Below are positions 35,841 to 47,995 of a stretch of 64,000 nucleotides of DNA, one piece after another. Location of the stretch: contig LLEY01000148.1 of the NCBI GenBank assembly GCA_001414485.1, positions 1 through 64,000 of the forward strand. The letters are read 5' to 3'. The position numbers were made by a program, and so were the translations under genes. The stretch comes from Calycina herbarum. Taxonomy: Eukaryota; Ascomycota; Leotiomycetes; Helotiales; Pezizellaceae. The first letter of the stretch is position 1, and each line of letters begins with the position of its first letter. Under the pieces are notes generated by a model. The model saw only the letters and a list, made by a program, of their open reading frames with translations, searched no databases and was not told the origin of the DNA.

Positions 35841-37321
35841 ATGTGCAGTATCGCGCAAGTGATCTTGTTATTTCTAGTAGACAACAAAAACTATCATTAA
35901 ATCATCTTATAGCTACGACCAATCGTTGGCGTGAACTGTTCATCGGGCGCAACATTGCTCGCTTACTAGAGATTTCTTATAGATAATAATATTCTATATT
36001 TCTCGAATTAAGATATAAAACCTGCCTCCTCTCTTATAACATCATTTCACGGAGACCTTCGATTAAAAATTCATATACTTTATCTCTCTTGTATCTTTGG
36101 ATTACAGAACTCACTTGGAAGCCGAGTATAAAACTCTGAGGATTTCTATCTTGCTGTGAGATACGCCTTGTCATCGTATACGGAAAATGGGCGAAGTTTG
36201 GATTGCAGCCAGCATTTCTTCAATCGGTACACTCCATGTCGTGGTATTTGAGGGGAGAAACCGCTTTGTAGGTGTAAAGTGACTGGCAGATGAGCTTTGA
36301 ATTCTAGAAATAGATATAGAATTCTTTTTGTGGAGGATTGCGAGGGTGGTAATTGATAGGTGATACCTTTGTATGGTGGTTGGTGTTTACTCGGTGTGGA
36401 AGTGTGGCCGCGGGTTGTTCTTTTGCTACCATACTTGGGATATTCTCCTCATAGTCAAGAACCTAAGAATGCGTTTCCTTTCCGGTATCTCATATATCAA
36501 TTCTTGAATGGAGTAAAAGCAGAAGTAGATTATTTAAAGAGAAAAACAGTAAGATCAGATGGACAGTATCAAATTTTTAGGTCCACTTTGCAGAAACACT
36601 GTGAGAGTCTCCTCTTTAACTTGAGTCTACAATGTCAATGTACTTTTCCTCTATAATAGAGTGATATTACACTTAGGTAAATATCTGTAGTTGTCGTGAA
36701 CAGCTTATGAGTCTCAGACGCTTTCAAGCAGACATTCTGTTCTGCTTCGACAAGAGCTCAACTTTCGATAGTAAAAGAATGAACTTCCAGTATAAACCAC
36801 ATACCCTCTCATCTAAAAAATACTCACCCTGGAGCCTAGGAGCTCTTTTCTAGGGTGACCTGAGAGATAAATACAGTTAGTAACCTATGTTGTGGGACTA
36901 CCCCCCGAAGTGTCACTTGGGAGTACCCGTTGAAATTCTAGTTATGTGTCTACTGGAAGACTTGATTTAGCTTCTATATTAAGTTGAGCTGTAGGGTATC
37001 TTCTTTCTTTTGAGTGTAGAACTATTAAAAGGGAAGACCTTTTGTGCTATTTCGCACACCTAATATTATTCTTGAGTAAAGGTCAAAATAGAACACCTTA
37101 ATTCTCCTATCTCGTTTATATTATTTTATTAATCATTGGAAAGAGGAGTCCTGTATCTGAACCGGATAGAGAAATTCAAAATCTACTGTAATAAACACAC
37201 CACAGAGTGGTCTATCCAGTCACTACCAGAAACCTGTCATCGTCGGATAACATAAAAAATGGGAGACTCGTCTTCTGGGAAAGAACGGGTTTGAGTGTAT
37301 TTTAAGATCAAAATTTTCCTT
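35841..37321. other. Gene-poor stretch
   Basis: No convincing gene. The 98-aa frame at 36360-36656 shows no domain. A dispersed CGACA-type motif lies at 36745-36780. Composition is AT-rich and decayed. Confidence 0.5.
36745..36780 (+). repeat. Dispersed CGACA-type motif, copy
   Basis: CTTCGACAAGAGCTCAACTT followed by TCGATAGTAAAAGAAT. Confidence 0.35.
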
Positions 37322-37780
37322 GGCATTTGTGGTGTGCTCAGACATCTTTATAATGAAACTGTGGGCGATTTAAAAGAAAAGTGAGAGACGGAAGAAAACA
37401 TTGACGAGTTGGAAGACTAGGAATCCGCCGACGAAGCCACGCTTGAGGCTAACATTGCCAAATCCAAACAGTTACCCGCGTTCATGACCAAGAGTGATGA
37501 ACTTGTCCCCAGAGTTCGATACTTCGACTACGTCCAAGACAATGGAAAAGCCTGTATTTGAATCGACAACAAATACATTTTCTACAGTAAATGTACAGCC
37601 ACAGCCACAGCCACAGCAAACCAACCTTTCTCTCCACTAAAGGGTACACCCCTCAAAGCCTCAAAATTCCGAACTCGAGAGAGCAAAAGAATAGCCAATT
37701 CAAGTTTTGAAGAGGTGCGAGACACCAGTAACGAGACTAAGTATGCGTTTCGCTTTTTTGGATGGCAATTAAATATATAG
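37322..37780 (+). pseudogene. Hypothetical gene with three nonsense codons
   Basis: One frame reads as protein-like sequence for about 150 codons: LYNETVGDLKEK, a stop at 37382-37384, ETEENIDELED, a TAG, ESADEATLEANIAKSKQLPA, DELVPRVRYFDYVQDNG, a TGA, then IDNKYIFYS. A CAGCCA microsatellite, a basic/polar C-terminus and a TAG at 37778 follow. The internal stops fit C-to-T changes. No family is recognised. Confidence 0.45.
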
Positions 37781-38139
37781 ATAAACTTCCGTGAATTCGA
37801 CTTATTTTAACCTCGGGCTATATGAGAGCAACCGGGAAGAAGTGAATAGTGAAGATGGATGAGTGCGATGTCGGTCAAATATCATGCAACTACCGAGGGC
37901 AATTCTGACCAGGCAGTGAACAATCTTCAGTATATATAGAGAAGCTCTAGTCTCATGCACTCCATCCGAAAAACCAATCTTATGGCTAGCAAATCGCCCG
38001 GAGATTCTCGCGCCTCGGAAAGTATTCAGTATGACCATTCTCGGTTCCACGGGGTTCTCCCAGGCTGTCTACAGGCTGATATCTCGAACCATGCAACCGA
38101 GATTGTATTCTTTAAACTTTGATAGTAAACCTTTATAGC

Positions 38140-38172
38140 AAACGACAACAAGAAAATGTCGACGGCAAGATA
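38140..38172 (+). repeat. Dispersed CGACA-type motif, copy
   Basis: AAACGACAACAAGAAAATGT followed by CGACGGCAAGATAA. Confidence 0.4.
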
Positions 38173-39038
38173 ATGAAAATTCTGAGCGCAAAAATGAGTT
38201 ATTTTGAGTGCTCCATTTTCTGTTCCCTTCTTGGTTCAGGTCAATTGGGGGCGTGCTGGGAATTTGCGGCCTCGAGGTCGACATTGTTCTCCATTGCCCT
38301 CCACTTATGTTCTTTTAATTCCTGGTTTGATATCTCAATGGCCCCTTCTTATTTCCGCATAGAGAGGCTACTTTTATACGACTCTTTCTTCACCAAGTGG
38401 CTTTATCTCCAGAGCGAGGGTGAGAGAAAAATCCAATACATGCATTGAAAATACACTCAGCATTGTTGCTGGAACATTCCCCGGAGATCGTTGTTCCTCT
38501 GCAAATTATTGAATTTATTTTTCGTAGACATTGGTACGCCCAAGTACCTTTGTGAATGGAGCCGATAAAAAGGTAGAAGAAAGATGGGAAATAATGCCCA
38601 AATACTCGGAAAGCAAGAAGATATCCAGACATGGTTGCTCGGATGGAAAGACTTCTCACCGGGAGGACTCCTTGTAATTTCATTACTCCGAGAAAAAGAA
38701 AATATGGCTAGGGAGTACGAGTCATTGCATTGACATTCCAAATGCTCTCAAAGAAGATTAAAATTAAAACGACAAAAAACTAAAACATAATGGTGCCTAA
38801 CCACTTTCCTAGATATTCTCGTAGCTCAGAAGAATTTAATAAAAGGGTTCTTGGTTCCTCTGAAATCATCAGCGAGCTTCTCCCAAGTATTACTCAAAAT
38901 CACTGGGCACTCCGTTTCCATGTCGCAACCGAGTATGCATAGAGAATCGAACAAAAGAGGCGTCAAAATCGCTAGCAAAAGTACAGACTACCATATCCAA
39001 ACATTGTTTTAGAAGCCTCTTTTGCGAACTTCTACTTA

Positions 39039-39074
39039 AATCGACAACGGATGAATTTTCGACACCAAACGATG
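39039..39074 (+). repeat. Dispersed CGACA-type motif, copy
   Basis: AATCGACAACGGATGAATTT followed by TCGACACCAAACGATGAG. The next bases (AATTCGTCACGG) echo GTGTCGTAATG after the 1113 copy. Confidence 0.45.
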
Positions 39075-39641
39075 AGAATTCGTCACGGAACTATACCTAT
39101 AAGCCCGTCTCCTTACGTAGAGTCCTCGTTCCCAGTTTATGCTGAACATTTTTAGGGATGAGTAGATGTATTGAATTGAACTCTTGACAACTGCTTCGAG
39201 ACAAGAACCAATGGTCTCCAGCTCAGATACTTTCGGTTGGTTTGCTGAGACTGATAGATCATGGAGCAATTAAATCGGGTAAGAGAACGAGTATCGTGGG
39301 AGAAAGTGCGTAAAGAAAATGCGAGATGTACCTGGAAACAAGGCAGCAGGGAGAGAAGTACATAACTTCAACAATAACTTGGAAAATCATGCGTAAATCT
39401 CCAAGAAAAGATAATATTTAGAAAGGGAAAGAAAAACTATCTTCACACCCTTTCTTGTCTCGCGATCCAGTTCCCTCACTCAAGGGCCCCTCTTTTCAAT
39501 GGACAGCAAATCAAATACTAAAATGACAAACAAAAAGGAAATAGTAGGTAAACTTTATCATCATAATTCATCATCATAACATGTCCAATATACCCATATA
39601 CCCCCATCCAACAAACTCCCCACGCCCAGTCCCAAGCCCTC

Positions 39642-40545
39642 TTACACAGCATCAACCATAACAACACACAAATGCAACCACCCATCCGCATAAGCCGCCT
39701 CTCTCATCAGCTCCTCCAATGGCGCCCTAAACGGCACACTCGCCCCATGCAACACCGGCTCCGCCAATATCGGATCCCTCCTACTGGGAAATAAACTCGG
39801 CAGCAAATGATTCAACGCCGAGCCCAAAGTTTGGACTTCGCGATTCGGAGTTCGTGGTGGGAGGAGCGTTTGTATGATTTTGAAAGATGCGAGGGAAGGT
39901 GTGGAGTCGGTGGATGTATGGGGAACGTAGATTCGGAGGGGGATGTGTTTTAGTGGTGTGGAAGGGTTGAGGAGGATGGAGGATATACGGTTGAAGGTTG
40001 GGTAGTCGTCTGAACAGGTTAGTTTGGTGTATAAGAGGGCAGGGGGAAGACGTACTGTCTTGGACTGAGTTCCAGAGGGTTGTGGAGTTTTCTTTGGACA
40101 TGGACATTATGCCTTTTGCGGTTCCGTAGCGTATGAAATCTGCCTGTATTCCCAATCCTCGATCAGCTTCGATTCCTTAGTTTCCCATCCATGCTCCTCA
40201 TATGTCCTTCATCTCTTCCTGCCTGGCTGGTGGGGTGGTTGGTTGGTTGCCTACCTCTTTCACACTATTCATAAACGTATCATGGATATCAAACGAAGCC
40301 AAATCGCCCAATTCCAACTTCCACGGCAACTCGGGCTGGTAAAGATCACACAGCAGACCAACTGGCAGATTCTTCAGCAGAATGCCCTCGTAGGAGAAAC
40401 TCGAACATGGTCCGAAGAAGGTTGTTAATCGTGGGAGGAGGAGGGGTAGGTAGGATACGCGGGATATCTGGATCAGATAGGGTATCGAGGACGACGGGTG
40501 GGAGATTTGCAGTGGTATCGTGGACGACCAGATTTGGGATTGCAT
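39642..40545 (-). CDS. ATG5: Autophagy protein Atg5
   Basis: Atg5 is conjugated to Atg12 and, with Atg16, promotes Atg8 lipidation at the phagophore. Exons are 40255-40545, 40056-40143 and 39642-40009. Introns of 111 and 46 nt are GT-AG and in frame, giving 248 residues. QIWSSTIPLQI and VSYLPLLLPRL match the N-terminal ubiquitin-like fold. DTFMNSVKEADFIRYG contains the conserved acceptor lysine for Atg12 (about K96), two codons before the first intron. FPSRRDPILAEPVLHGASVP and the C-terminal LEELMREAAYADGW are typical. It is somewhat shorter than many fungal Atg5 proteins. Confidence 0.95.
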
Positions 40546-41000
40546 GGTGGTGGCTTGCTCATGATTGGATTAGAAGGAGAGGTGAGAAATAGTAGAGAAG
40601 GCTGAGGGTGTTGATGCTAGCGTGGGTTGACGAGGCTGCGTGAATAATAGGGGCAACACGGGGTAGTTTCATTGGGTGTGTCTTTAAACCCCGTCATAGA
40701 GGTACCTCCTGCTGGCTCTCGACTCGCTCTCCAAGAAATGACTCAAAGTGTAATTGTTTTGTTCACTTTCTCGGCACTTGGGATATACAGTAATCGTTTC
40801 GTGGGAGTTCTAGGCAGGTTAAAATCCTCTCTTGAGAAGGGCGTTCAGTTGGATTTCATTGGATGTCACGTGGGCATGTTTTGACTGGGCATTTTGTTTT
40901 CCTAATGGAACGCCCAATGGCTTGGGACCTTCATTTTTTCATTGAAAAAGGACTTGTTGCATTGAGTGCATCTCGTATGAATTCCCATCGAACACGCTCT
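40546..41000. other. ATG5 promoter and 3' flank of the ankyrin gene
   Basis: Intergenic, 455 bp. Small plus-strand ORFs (40407-40592 and 40672-40884) are not convincing. A CACGTG occurs at 40867-40872, about 320 bp before the ATG5 start. Confidence 0.5.
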
Positions 41001-43215
41001 TCAAGAAAGGGGGTTTAGGCACAACCTCCAAATATCGCTTACCCTCTGGTATTCATTCCAGAGGTCTCCTTCATTCTTAAAGTTCACTATACGAAGCGAT
41101 TGTTGCCTGGCAAATGCCTTTTGTTCCGCCGGGGTAAGTGCAATACTATACTTCGGAGGCGCAGTAGCATGGACCTCAGGACGGGACTTGACCAATCTTT
41201 TCTCACATTGAAGTATTGCCGTATATAGCTTGTCCTTGTTCGCCTTTCGTGCGGCCTTCAGAGAGGACTTGGCGATCTGCAAAACTGACTCCCCTGCCCA
41301 AAAGGGTGTCATTGTGTTTGGATTGGCCTCAAGGTGTAGGAGCCTATCGACAGCAGAATACAGACCCTTACTAGCGGCGATGGATAAAGGGGTTTTCCCT
41401 TCCTTGTCATAGGCGTTGACGTCTGCTTTCAGTTCGCGATCCGTTGCTAGCTTGTCAATCAACGCGACGAGATTTTTCTGACACCGATCGAAAGACCACC
41501 TTTTCAGGATGGCTATCAAACAAGTATCCCCATGCCTGTCGATTTCAATTGCAATGTCTGAATCACCAGAGGCCCAGTCCTCGACAGGAAGTGCGTCGCA
41601 TCTTACCCCGAAGTCGAGATCAGTTGGCAAGCTTCCATTCTCTTCAAGTAGAAGATGTTCATTTCCTGAAAGAGAGTATATCTCCGACAGGATCTCTCGA
41701 GAAGTATGTCCAGTGATCTCTGCCGATAGACTAAATCGAGACGCAATTGTGGTGCCATAGTGGTCTTTGTGCGAAAATGGAAATGATGTTGTCTTGCATT
41801 TGAGTTGTCGGAGAACATCCAAATAACGCTCAAAGTCACCCTGTACATCTAGCAGATGCAAAAAGGTCTGACCATGTGTGTTTAGTGCTTGTGGTGGGAT
41901 GTCATTGATAAGCAGCATCAAAATTGCGTCAAAGTTTCGACCAGCTGCTGCATGGTGGAGAGCAGTGTTCCCAAAATGGTCCGTTGCGTTTAGTTGCGAT
42001 GAATCCCAATTATCGATAGTGGTAGTCTGTATCTCCTGGTTCTCTTCATAGACCATTGATTGCAGGCGAGTTTCTAGGTATTCTAAGGTGGCCGAGCTTT
42101 CATCCACCTCATGAATGTCTGAAACTTGACCATCAAATGAATAGTTATCGGATAGAGTAGAATCCGTTTGGATATTACTGATCATATCGATAAGATCATT
42201 GATAGAGCTGATACTCGAGGAGCAATCGCTAGGGTCGAAGCTAGAAACTTCTTGTTGGTGCCGAGGGAATCTTGCTTCGTGGAGAGCGCTTGAGAAACCA
42301 CAAGTGTGACATTTCCATGTAGGGTCGTCTGATATTTTGTAGAGACCACAACACGGTCTCCAGACAAGTGACAGTGACTTGAGGGTTCGTTGCGAAGTCG
42401 GATGAATGATGAGGTTTTGGCCATTTCTGATAGACGAAGAGTTTGTATCAGTATGCGAAGTATTTGATACATTCCACATAGTATCGTCAAGTTGATCCGT
42501 CATAGAAGCATATGTCAGTGCCCGGGTATGCAGACATGATTTTGACCAGCTGGAACTCAGCAGAGAGACTACAAAGCTCAACTCCGAATGAGCGATGATG
42601 CTCCTCAACTTCGTTTTTCTCATTTCTTTCTTCTGAAGTATCGCGAGTTGAAATCGATGAGCACTCATAGTCTCCCCATTGTAAACATCTGGGATGGCAC
42701 GATCCATATTCGTTGCCTGCCCACGGGTTTCGCTAGTGGTCACATCTCGAGTACCACCTCCAATCATTGGGTCTAATGGAACAAATGCAGAAGTGTGAGT
42801 ATCTGCAAAGTAGTCCCAGTGAGCCAATGGGTTATACATCGCATCGACTGCTGGCGGACCTGAGTCCGAAGGGTGTGGGGATTCGCGAAATCCAGGCTTC
42901 AGCTGTGCCAGCAGGTTCTTTTACTCAATTCGACTAAGGCTCCTGTTGTGTCGGCGAGATGTCCCAGCGGGGTCTTCTGGTTGAATGGCGGCAAGTTGTT
43001 TGTATACATCTCTCAGACTGGTGGGAATTAGTGATAAGGTACTTGTTTGGTACAAGTATTGCTCATCATGGTTCAAAACTATCCTCGACCCTCGCCAAAG
43101 TCTGCTGGATGGTTTTGACATTAACGCTACTTAGAGTAGTCAATCGGCCGAGCTTACGAACCCTTGTAGGTGCCCAGTCGTTCTTTGGACGCCCTCCACG
43201 ATTTCCTCGTGCCAT
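41001..43215 (-). CDS. Ankyrin-repeat protein with a basic N-terminus, 5' model uncertain
   Basis: The long 3' frame (41001-42839, extendable to about 42902) holds a zinc-ribbon-like segment (CCGLYKISDDPTWKCHTCG) and ankyrin repeats (DHFGNTALHHAAAGRNFDAI; DKEGKTPLSIAASKGLYSAV). Upstream, an ATG at 43215 opens MARGNRGGRPKNDWAPTRVR, a basic start seen in some fungal ankyrin or C2H2 proteins. The two parts are separated by stops in every frame, including a TAA at 42921-42923. A CACAG acceptor at 42903-42907 could remove that one, but I find no strong donor. Either an unrecognised intron pair or a broken 5' end is possible. Confidence 0.6.
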
Positions 43216-44341
43216 GGCTAGGATGAAATGGATGGGGAGGAAAAGGGTTCTAACGGGCAAAGAGGACTGTTAGCAACGACGTGTAAAGAAGTGTCAAGAT
43301 TGTGGTTGAGTTAGCAAGCCAGGTCGTTAGCTAGAATACTATATACTCCCTTGATCTTCCCATCAAGCTCTGCCTGCCTAAAAAATGCATACCAATCTGC
43401 AGCCATGCAGCCATGGGCTGGGCGGGGTAGCATCCTGGTTTTTGCAAAGAGCTGAATGCGAATCAATTGTAAAAGCTGTGTAAGGCTGGCTTGGTGCTGT
43501 TGTTTCATGGTGCCATTTGCGTCTGTGCAAGAACTGGATTCGGCCCTCTGCCTCAGGCCAGGTTGACTGAGACCCGTGTGGAAAGTGGACTTAGAATCGG
43601 ATATCGCAAAAGAGGCTCATTCAAACTTTCTAAGATTTGGGAGATAATTTAACTAGCTCTTTCTGCTTCTATCAGTCTTTTTTTGTATATTTTCCCACCC
43701 TCATTGTGTTAAGCTACAAATTTTCTAAAAGGTGTCTCGCTTGTTGGGTCAGCACGCTTTTGCGCGGAGGAGAGGCCGGGTTTGTTTACAGCCTATCGAA
43801 TTCTGTGAAAAGCCATGTACTTCGCTTCTACAATTGTCCTAGCACATTTTGAGATAATCGTTTAGGAGAATTGGATCAATTTTCCGAGCCTTGGTTGAAC
43901 AATCAAGGAAGCAGAGCAGTAGTATTTTACTCGTGGTCAATCACGAATTCCTGCATCCCCTGGCGATGTGCAAAAACTCTACGTACCGAAACCTGGGGAA
44001 GCCTACAGCAACTTTCCCAAGCCACGCATTTATATTGACTTGCAAATGCAACCGAGCTAAGATGACTCCTTGGCATCAAGATGGCAGGAACGTTGCCTCC
44101 TACTCATTGGATTGTGCAAAAACTGATTTTACAAGTTGCCTGTACCATTTGCTGTACCATTTGTGGAGAACACACCATCCACTGTCCTTAATTGGGATTT
44201 GCAAAAACTAGGATGTACGAGAATCGCCGCACGGTTAGTGAGATCTGTATCTTCACGATTGTCGAATTGCCTATATATATGCATGTTAGCGTTTAAAGCT
44301 ATTTTCGAGGGAGATTGACATTTGACCACCTACAGCTCATC
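43216..44341. other. Intergenic region
   Basis: Promoter of the ankyrin gene and sequence upstream of the small plus-strand candidate. Short ORFs at 43311-43508, 43637-43852, 43891-44211 and 44129-44329 show no domain or splice support. Confidence 0.5.
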
Positions 44342-44604
44342 ATGTATCTCCAACCAACAAACACAAGTAAGTAATAAATCTCTCTTTCACAATCAATGCT
44401 TCTCATAATTGACAAAACACAGCTGCACCCTTCGGGTTACCTGCTGCTTCAAATCTCAACAGTTCATTCGACTATGCCTCACCATCTACAACTGGCATGA
44501 ATGTGAACGCCAAAATGTCGATTTTGTTTGGGGTTTGCTCAGTGGCCACGGCAGCCATAGTCATTTGGCAAAACTATCGCCAGCATCTTGTTTCACGAAA
44601 GTGA
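44342..44604 (+). CDS. Candidate small single-pass membrane protein, two exons
   Basis: Exons 44342-44366 and 44423-44604 are joined by a 56-nt intron (GTAAGT to ACAG) that keeps frame and yields 68 residues. It begins MYLQPTNTTAPFGLPAASNL and has one hydrophobic segment, MSILFGVCSVATAAIVIW, followed by basic residues. The consensus donor and the continuous frame are the support. A further donor (GTAAGC, 44648) suggests the transcript may continue with another exon in a different frame. The family is not recognised. Confidence 0.4.
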
Positions 44605-45292
44605 TGAGATTGAGGCGTCTCAACAGCCAGCCCTCTTGCTGCTATGTAAGCCTCTTAAATTCTTATGCCTTAACATTGTTTTGGGTTAACAATATCAAGG
44701 GCGGAAACGATACTAGATAAAGGTTGGGAAATGACTAAGAATCCACAACTGTTCTTTGATATTCTAGTTCATGCCGCAAATTGAAACTTCGTATCGCTGG
44801 AGCCACATTCAAGTTTGTTTTTCAAAATGAGTGATATTCGCTGGGCCGCATGGTGCACGCAAGCGGCTGCTTGCCTTGATCCTATTTCGTGGAAGTTTCA
44901 AGTTTCTATTAAATAATATCATCGTCTTTCACGAAAAGAGATCTTGCAATATTTTTTTATTTGTCTCTCTTGAATTTCCCATCCAGGCAGGGGAATGTTC
45001 ACAGTGTGAGAGACACGGACTTTCCTCTGAGTACACCCGCTTTTGTAAATATTGTGCGAAAGGGTCTAGGAAAACTAGCTTCATTCTCCGAGAACGTTTA
45101 GAAGAATCGGGAAACTGAGTTCTCAATTCTTCTAAATGGTTTCGCATAATAGTTGAAATTGTGTAAGTTTCTAGGGTAATAGATTGAGGGGATGTACGCA
45201 GAGCAAACCTCATGATTCTTACGGTCTGGGGAGACAAAAAATAAATAGGAGATGTTGGTGAATTACGTTTGTGATTTATCCTACTTTTGGAT
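44605..45292. other. Intergenic region with hairpin copy
   Basis: Contains the third 38-nt hairpin element at 45098-45135. The ORFs at 44831-45118 (plus) and 44929-45237 (minus) span the hairpin and are not credible genes. Confidence 0.5.
45098..45135. repeat. 38-nt hairpin element, copy 3
   Basis: TTAGAAGAAT and ATTCTTCTAA arms with an 18-nt loop, followed by TTTCGCATAATAGTTGAAAT. About 65-75 bp upstream, CACGGACTTTCCTCTGAGTA parallels CACAGGCTTTACTCTGCGTA found before copy 2. Confidence 0.7.
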
Positions 45293-46930
45293 TTATAATT
45301 CCTCTCTGAAGCTTTCCGTCTTCAAGCCTGCCGTAACGATCAACCCCGCAGCATTCCTCCCCATTCGACAGCCCATCTCCAGGGAACCAACGACCTCCTC
45401 TCCACCTCCCAGATACAGCAAGCCAGGTGCCAGCTCAATATCCCCTGGTATCTGACGATCCTTTTCATAAAGAGGGAAAGCACGTGGCCAAGCAACACGC
45501 TCCACTCGCGTAATTCCTTTCAACTCGAGCGTCTCCCCTTTTCCTAAATTGACACCAACCAATTTTGCAATAGCCGGATCGCTTAGTGGATGGTTGGAAA
45601 CGATACGATGTACTCGGTGGTAGGTAAATTCATCACACTCTGGCTCGCCATCGCAGGTCCGCTCAGATGCGAGAGAAGTGCTGGCTTGAAAGAGGTTTGG
45701 GAAGGTTTGGTCAGGGTCAGGGTTGTTGGTGAAGTAGACAACACTGGCAGAAACGAGAGCTTCATTCCTATCCGAACGAGGGAGGTGTAGAAGTCTCTCA
45801 GTGGCGAAGTGAGTTACGTGGACTCCTGTATATTGTGGCGGGGAAGGAATCTCATGAGGTAGGAGTATATCCGAGAGCATCGAGGAAAGATTTTCTGGGA
45901 CACCAGCGATAACGACCGTATCAAACTCGAGTTCCTCTTTCTCGTCGTTGGTTGTCTTGACCCGGTAGCGTCGATGAGTCCCCGGTTTTATTTGCGTAAC
46001 TTGCGAGTTCGTTTTGACCACTGCGCCAGATTGTTCGATCATTTTGTGAACAAGTCTTGAGTTGCCATCCCAAAGTGAGATGATTCGTCCTGGGTCGCTC
46101 GAGATGGCAATACCGAGCCCACGAAGCTGGTCGAGATTCTGGGAGAAAGAGGCACGAGTACATGGCTCGATTTGTGATTTCGCAAAAGTCTCTGCAACAT
46201 CGACGTACTCCTGTGTGGGCCCAAGAGCACGACTAGAAAGACCAATCCTGGAAAGCTCCTTATCCAAATTGCTGTAAAGGGAACCTTGAGCAAAACGTTT
46301 CCACTTGGCTAAATCCCCAGCAACTGCCCGACGCAATATCCAAGGAGCCAGGATTCCATATCTCTGGAACCTCCTTGTCCATGATTTGAAGTCCTCGGTT
46401 GCTCTGGTGGCGATTTCTCTCATTAAAACAGGGGGAAAGGACTTCCTTCTTCCTTCCTTAACAAGGTCTTGTAATGTTCCCTTCTCAACACCAACACTAC
46501 ATCCGAGGCCTTGACCACCAAGAAGAAGTTCACTCCAGTTTCCATTTCCATTCCAATCCCACACTGCCACCGTCGTTGTTCCCGAAACGTGCATATTCAT
46601 ACGCAGGTCAAGGGACTTCGCTGTGTCCACGAGACAGTCGTCATTCTCAGAGAAATGCGGTGCTCCTTTCTCCGCAACATGATTCCCAATATAAGGATGG
46701 GACTGGAGACGACCACCGATGTGTGAGGCAGATTCGAAGATAGTTATATTGATCTTTTTGTGTGGATGTAAGAGATGGCGTGCAGCTGATGCTCCAGTGA
46801 TTCCAGCACCTACGATGGCAATTGAGATCGTCGCTTCATCGTCTGAATCTTGTGGTGCAGAATATTGTTGTTGAAGTGTGAGTAAAAAGAGGCATTCCAG
46901 AATTAACGCCAGCCTGAGTATGGGAGCCAT
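45293..46930 (-). CDS. Prenylcysteine oxidase-like flavoprotein
   Basis: Prenylcysteine oxidases cleave the thioether of prenylated cysteine released by protein turnover, using FAD. This intronless 545-residue protein begins with a signal peptide (MAPILRLALILECLFLLTL). An FAD-binding Rossmann motif, IAIVGAGITGASAARHLL (38-54), follows, with FES at 65-67 and GGR at 72-74. The middle (GLGIAISSDPGRIISLWDGN) and C-terminus (PGLLYLGGGEEVVGSLEMGC) fit the prenylcysteine-lyase family. Secretory-pathway or vacuolar location is inferred from the signal. It is divergent from the metallopeptidase, 1065 bp between starts. Confidence 0.87.
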   Translation of the reverse strand: MAPILRLALILECLFLLTLQQQYSAPQDSDDEATISIAIVGAGITGASAARHLLHPHKKINITIFESASHIGGRLQSHPYIGNHVAEKGAPHFSENDDCLVDTAKSLDLRMNMHVSGTTTVAVWDWNGNGNWSELLLGGQGLGCSVGVEKGTLQDLVKEGRRKSFPPVLMREIATRATEDFKSWTRRFQRYGILAPWILRRAVAGDLAKWKRFAQGSLYSNLDKELSRIGLSSRALGPTQEYVDVAETFAKSQIEPCTRASFSQNLDQLRGLGIAISSDPGRIISLWDGNSRLVHKMIEQSGAVVKTNSQVTQIKPGTHRRYRVKTTNDEKEELEFDTVVIAGVPENLSSMLSDILLPHEIPSPPQYTGVHVTHFATERLLHLPRSDRNEALVSASVVYFTNNPDPDQTFPNLFQASTSLASERTCDGEPECDEFTYHRVHRIVSNHPLSDPAIAKLVGVNLGKGETLELKGITRVERVAWPRAFPLYEKDRQIPGDIELAPGLLYLGGGEEVVGSLEMGCRMGRNAAGLIVTAGLKTESFREEL

Positions 46931-47995
46931 TTTTGTCTGGTGAAGATTGTTGTGTGCTGAAGATGCTACTGAATGGGTGGACTTTGGCCTAGTGTTGTGA
47001 ACACGTCTTACTTAGGAACTAGTCTCATCTTCTCAGTCAAGAAATCATGAGGTCTTCTAAGCCGAATCGTATCGCTACATGTGTGCGATTCTTGATAAGT
47101 TTGACGTAGGTTGAAGGAATGTTAGAAAAGGTCAGAATAAGTAAGGCTGTCTCGAAGCTGTAAGCAGATGACAGGGGGTCCGAGGAGCTGAATAATACAC
47201 GTGATCCTCAAACAATTCCTCTATATCGACCACCTCAACAAGAGAAGAAGAAGATGAGAGCTCTTACTTAGATCATCCCATCTAGTGCCATAATAAGAGA
47301 TCGTTTGCTAATGGATTTGTAGGCATCACTCAACCACATAACCACGGTTTGGCTAACACATAACCGGGAATCACAATCTCATCAAGAAATAGACTCTAAG
47401 CATAAAAAAGCTTGTTAATTTGACCCCGGTTTCCCCTCAGTAATAATTCCTACCGCCACTGACATAGCCAAACACATTCGAACTTCCGGTATAGCCTCCA
47501 CGTAGGAATCAGAAGGATGCTCATTCTCACCCTCGCCTAATTTCTGACCGCTGTAGGAACCCTAGTGTGAGATGAGTGTGGCACTGAGATCATGTGCGAT
47601 CGAGCAATGGGGCTGAAAGCCTCGTAAAATATTATGCCCCTTGAATCCTTTTCGTATGTCCAGTATGATTATGTTGGGGCTGTACAAAAATTGGATGAAC
47701 ACAAATCAAAAAAAAGAAAGAATCGGGGCAGCGTTTCAGATATTTCGAAAGCTGTTTACCCAGTACGTTATACAGTCAGATTCTCGAAATGAATCATTGG
47801 GATTGATATCATGCGAGATGCGAGCGACCAGTACCCAAATCAGCCCCGGCATTCGTAGGAACGAAATAAATTGGGAGATATAAAGCTCTACCAATCCAGT
47901 TGTTTCTTTGCTTATCAACACTTTCGGATTCCTTCTGTGATTTTCTCTTTTTCTTACACTTACATTCAACTTAGACTCTTGGAACGAAAGTCAAG
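46931..47995. other. Divergent intergenic region
   Basis: Separates two divergent genes for secreted-type proteins. An ACACGTGA box lies at 47198-47205. The ORF at 47641-47883 has no domain. Pyrimidine-rich sequence at 47930-47990 is probably the leader of the metallopeptidase gene. Confidence 0.5.

Larger units (their letters stand above)
37781..39641. other. Gene-poor stretch downstream of ATG5
   Basis: No supported gene. It contains two dispersed motif copies (38140, 39039). The short ORFs at 37802-38050, 38069-38448, 38390-38741 and 39036-39269 lack domains, though one frame at about 38570-38680 looks mildly coding. Confidence 0.45.
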
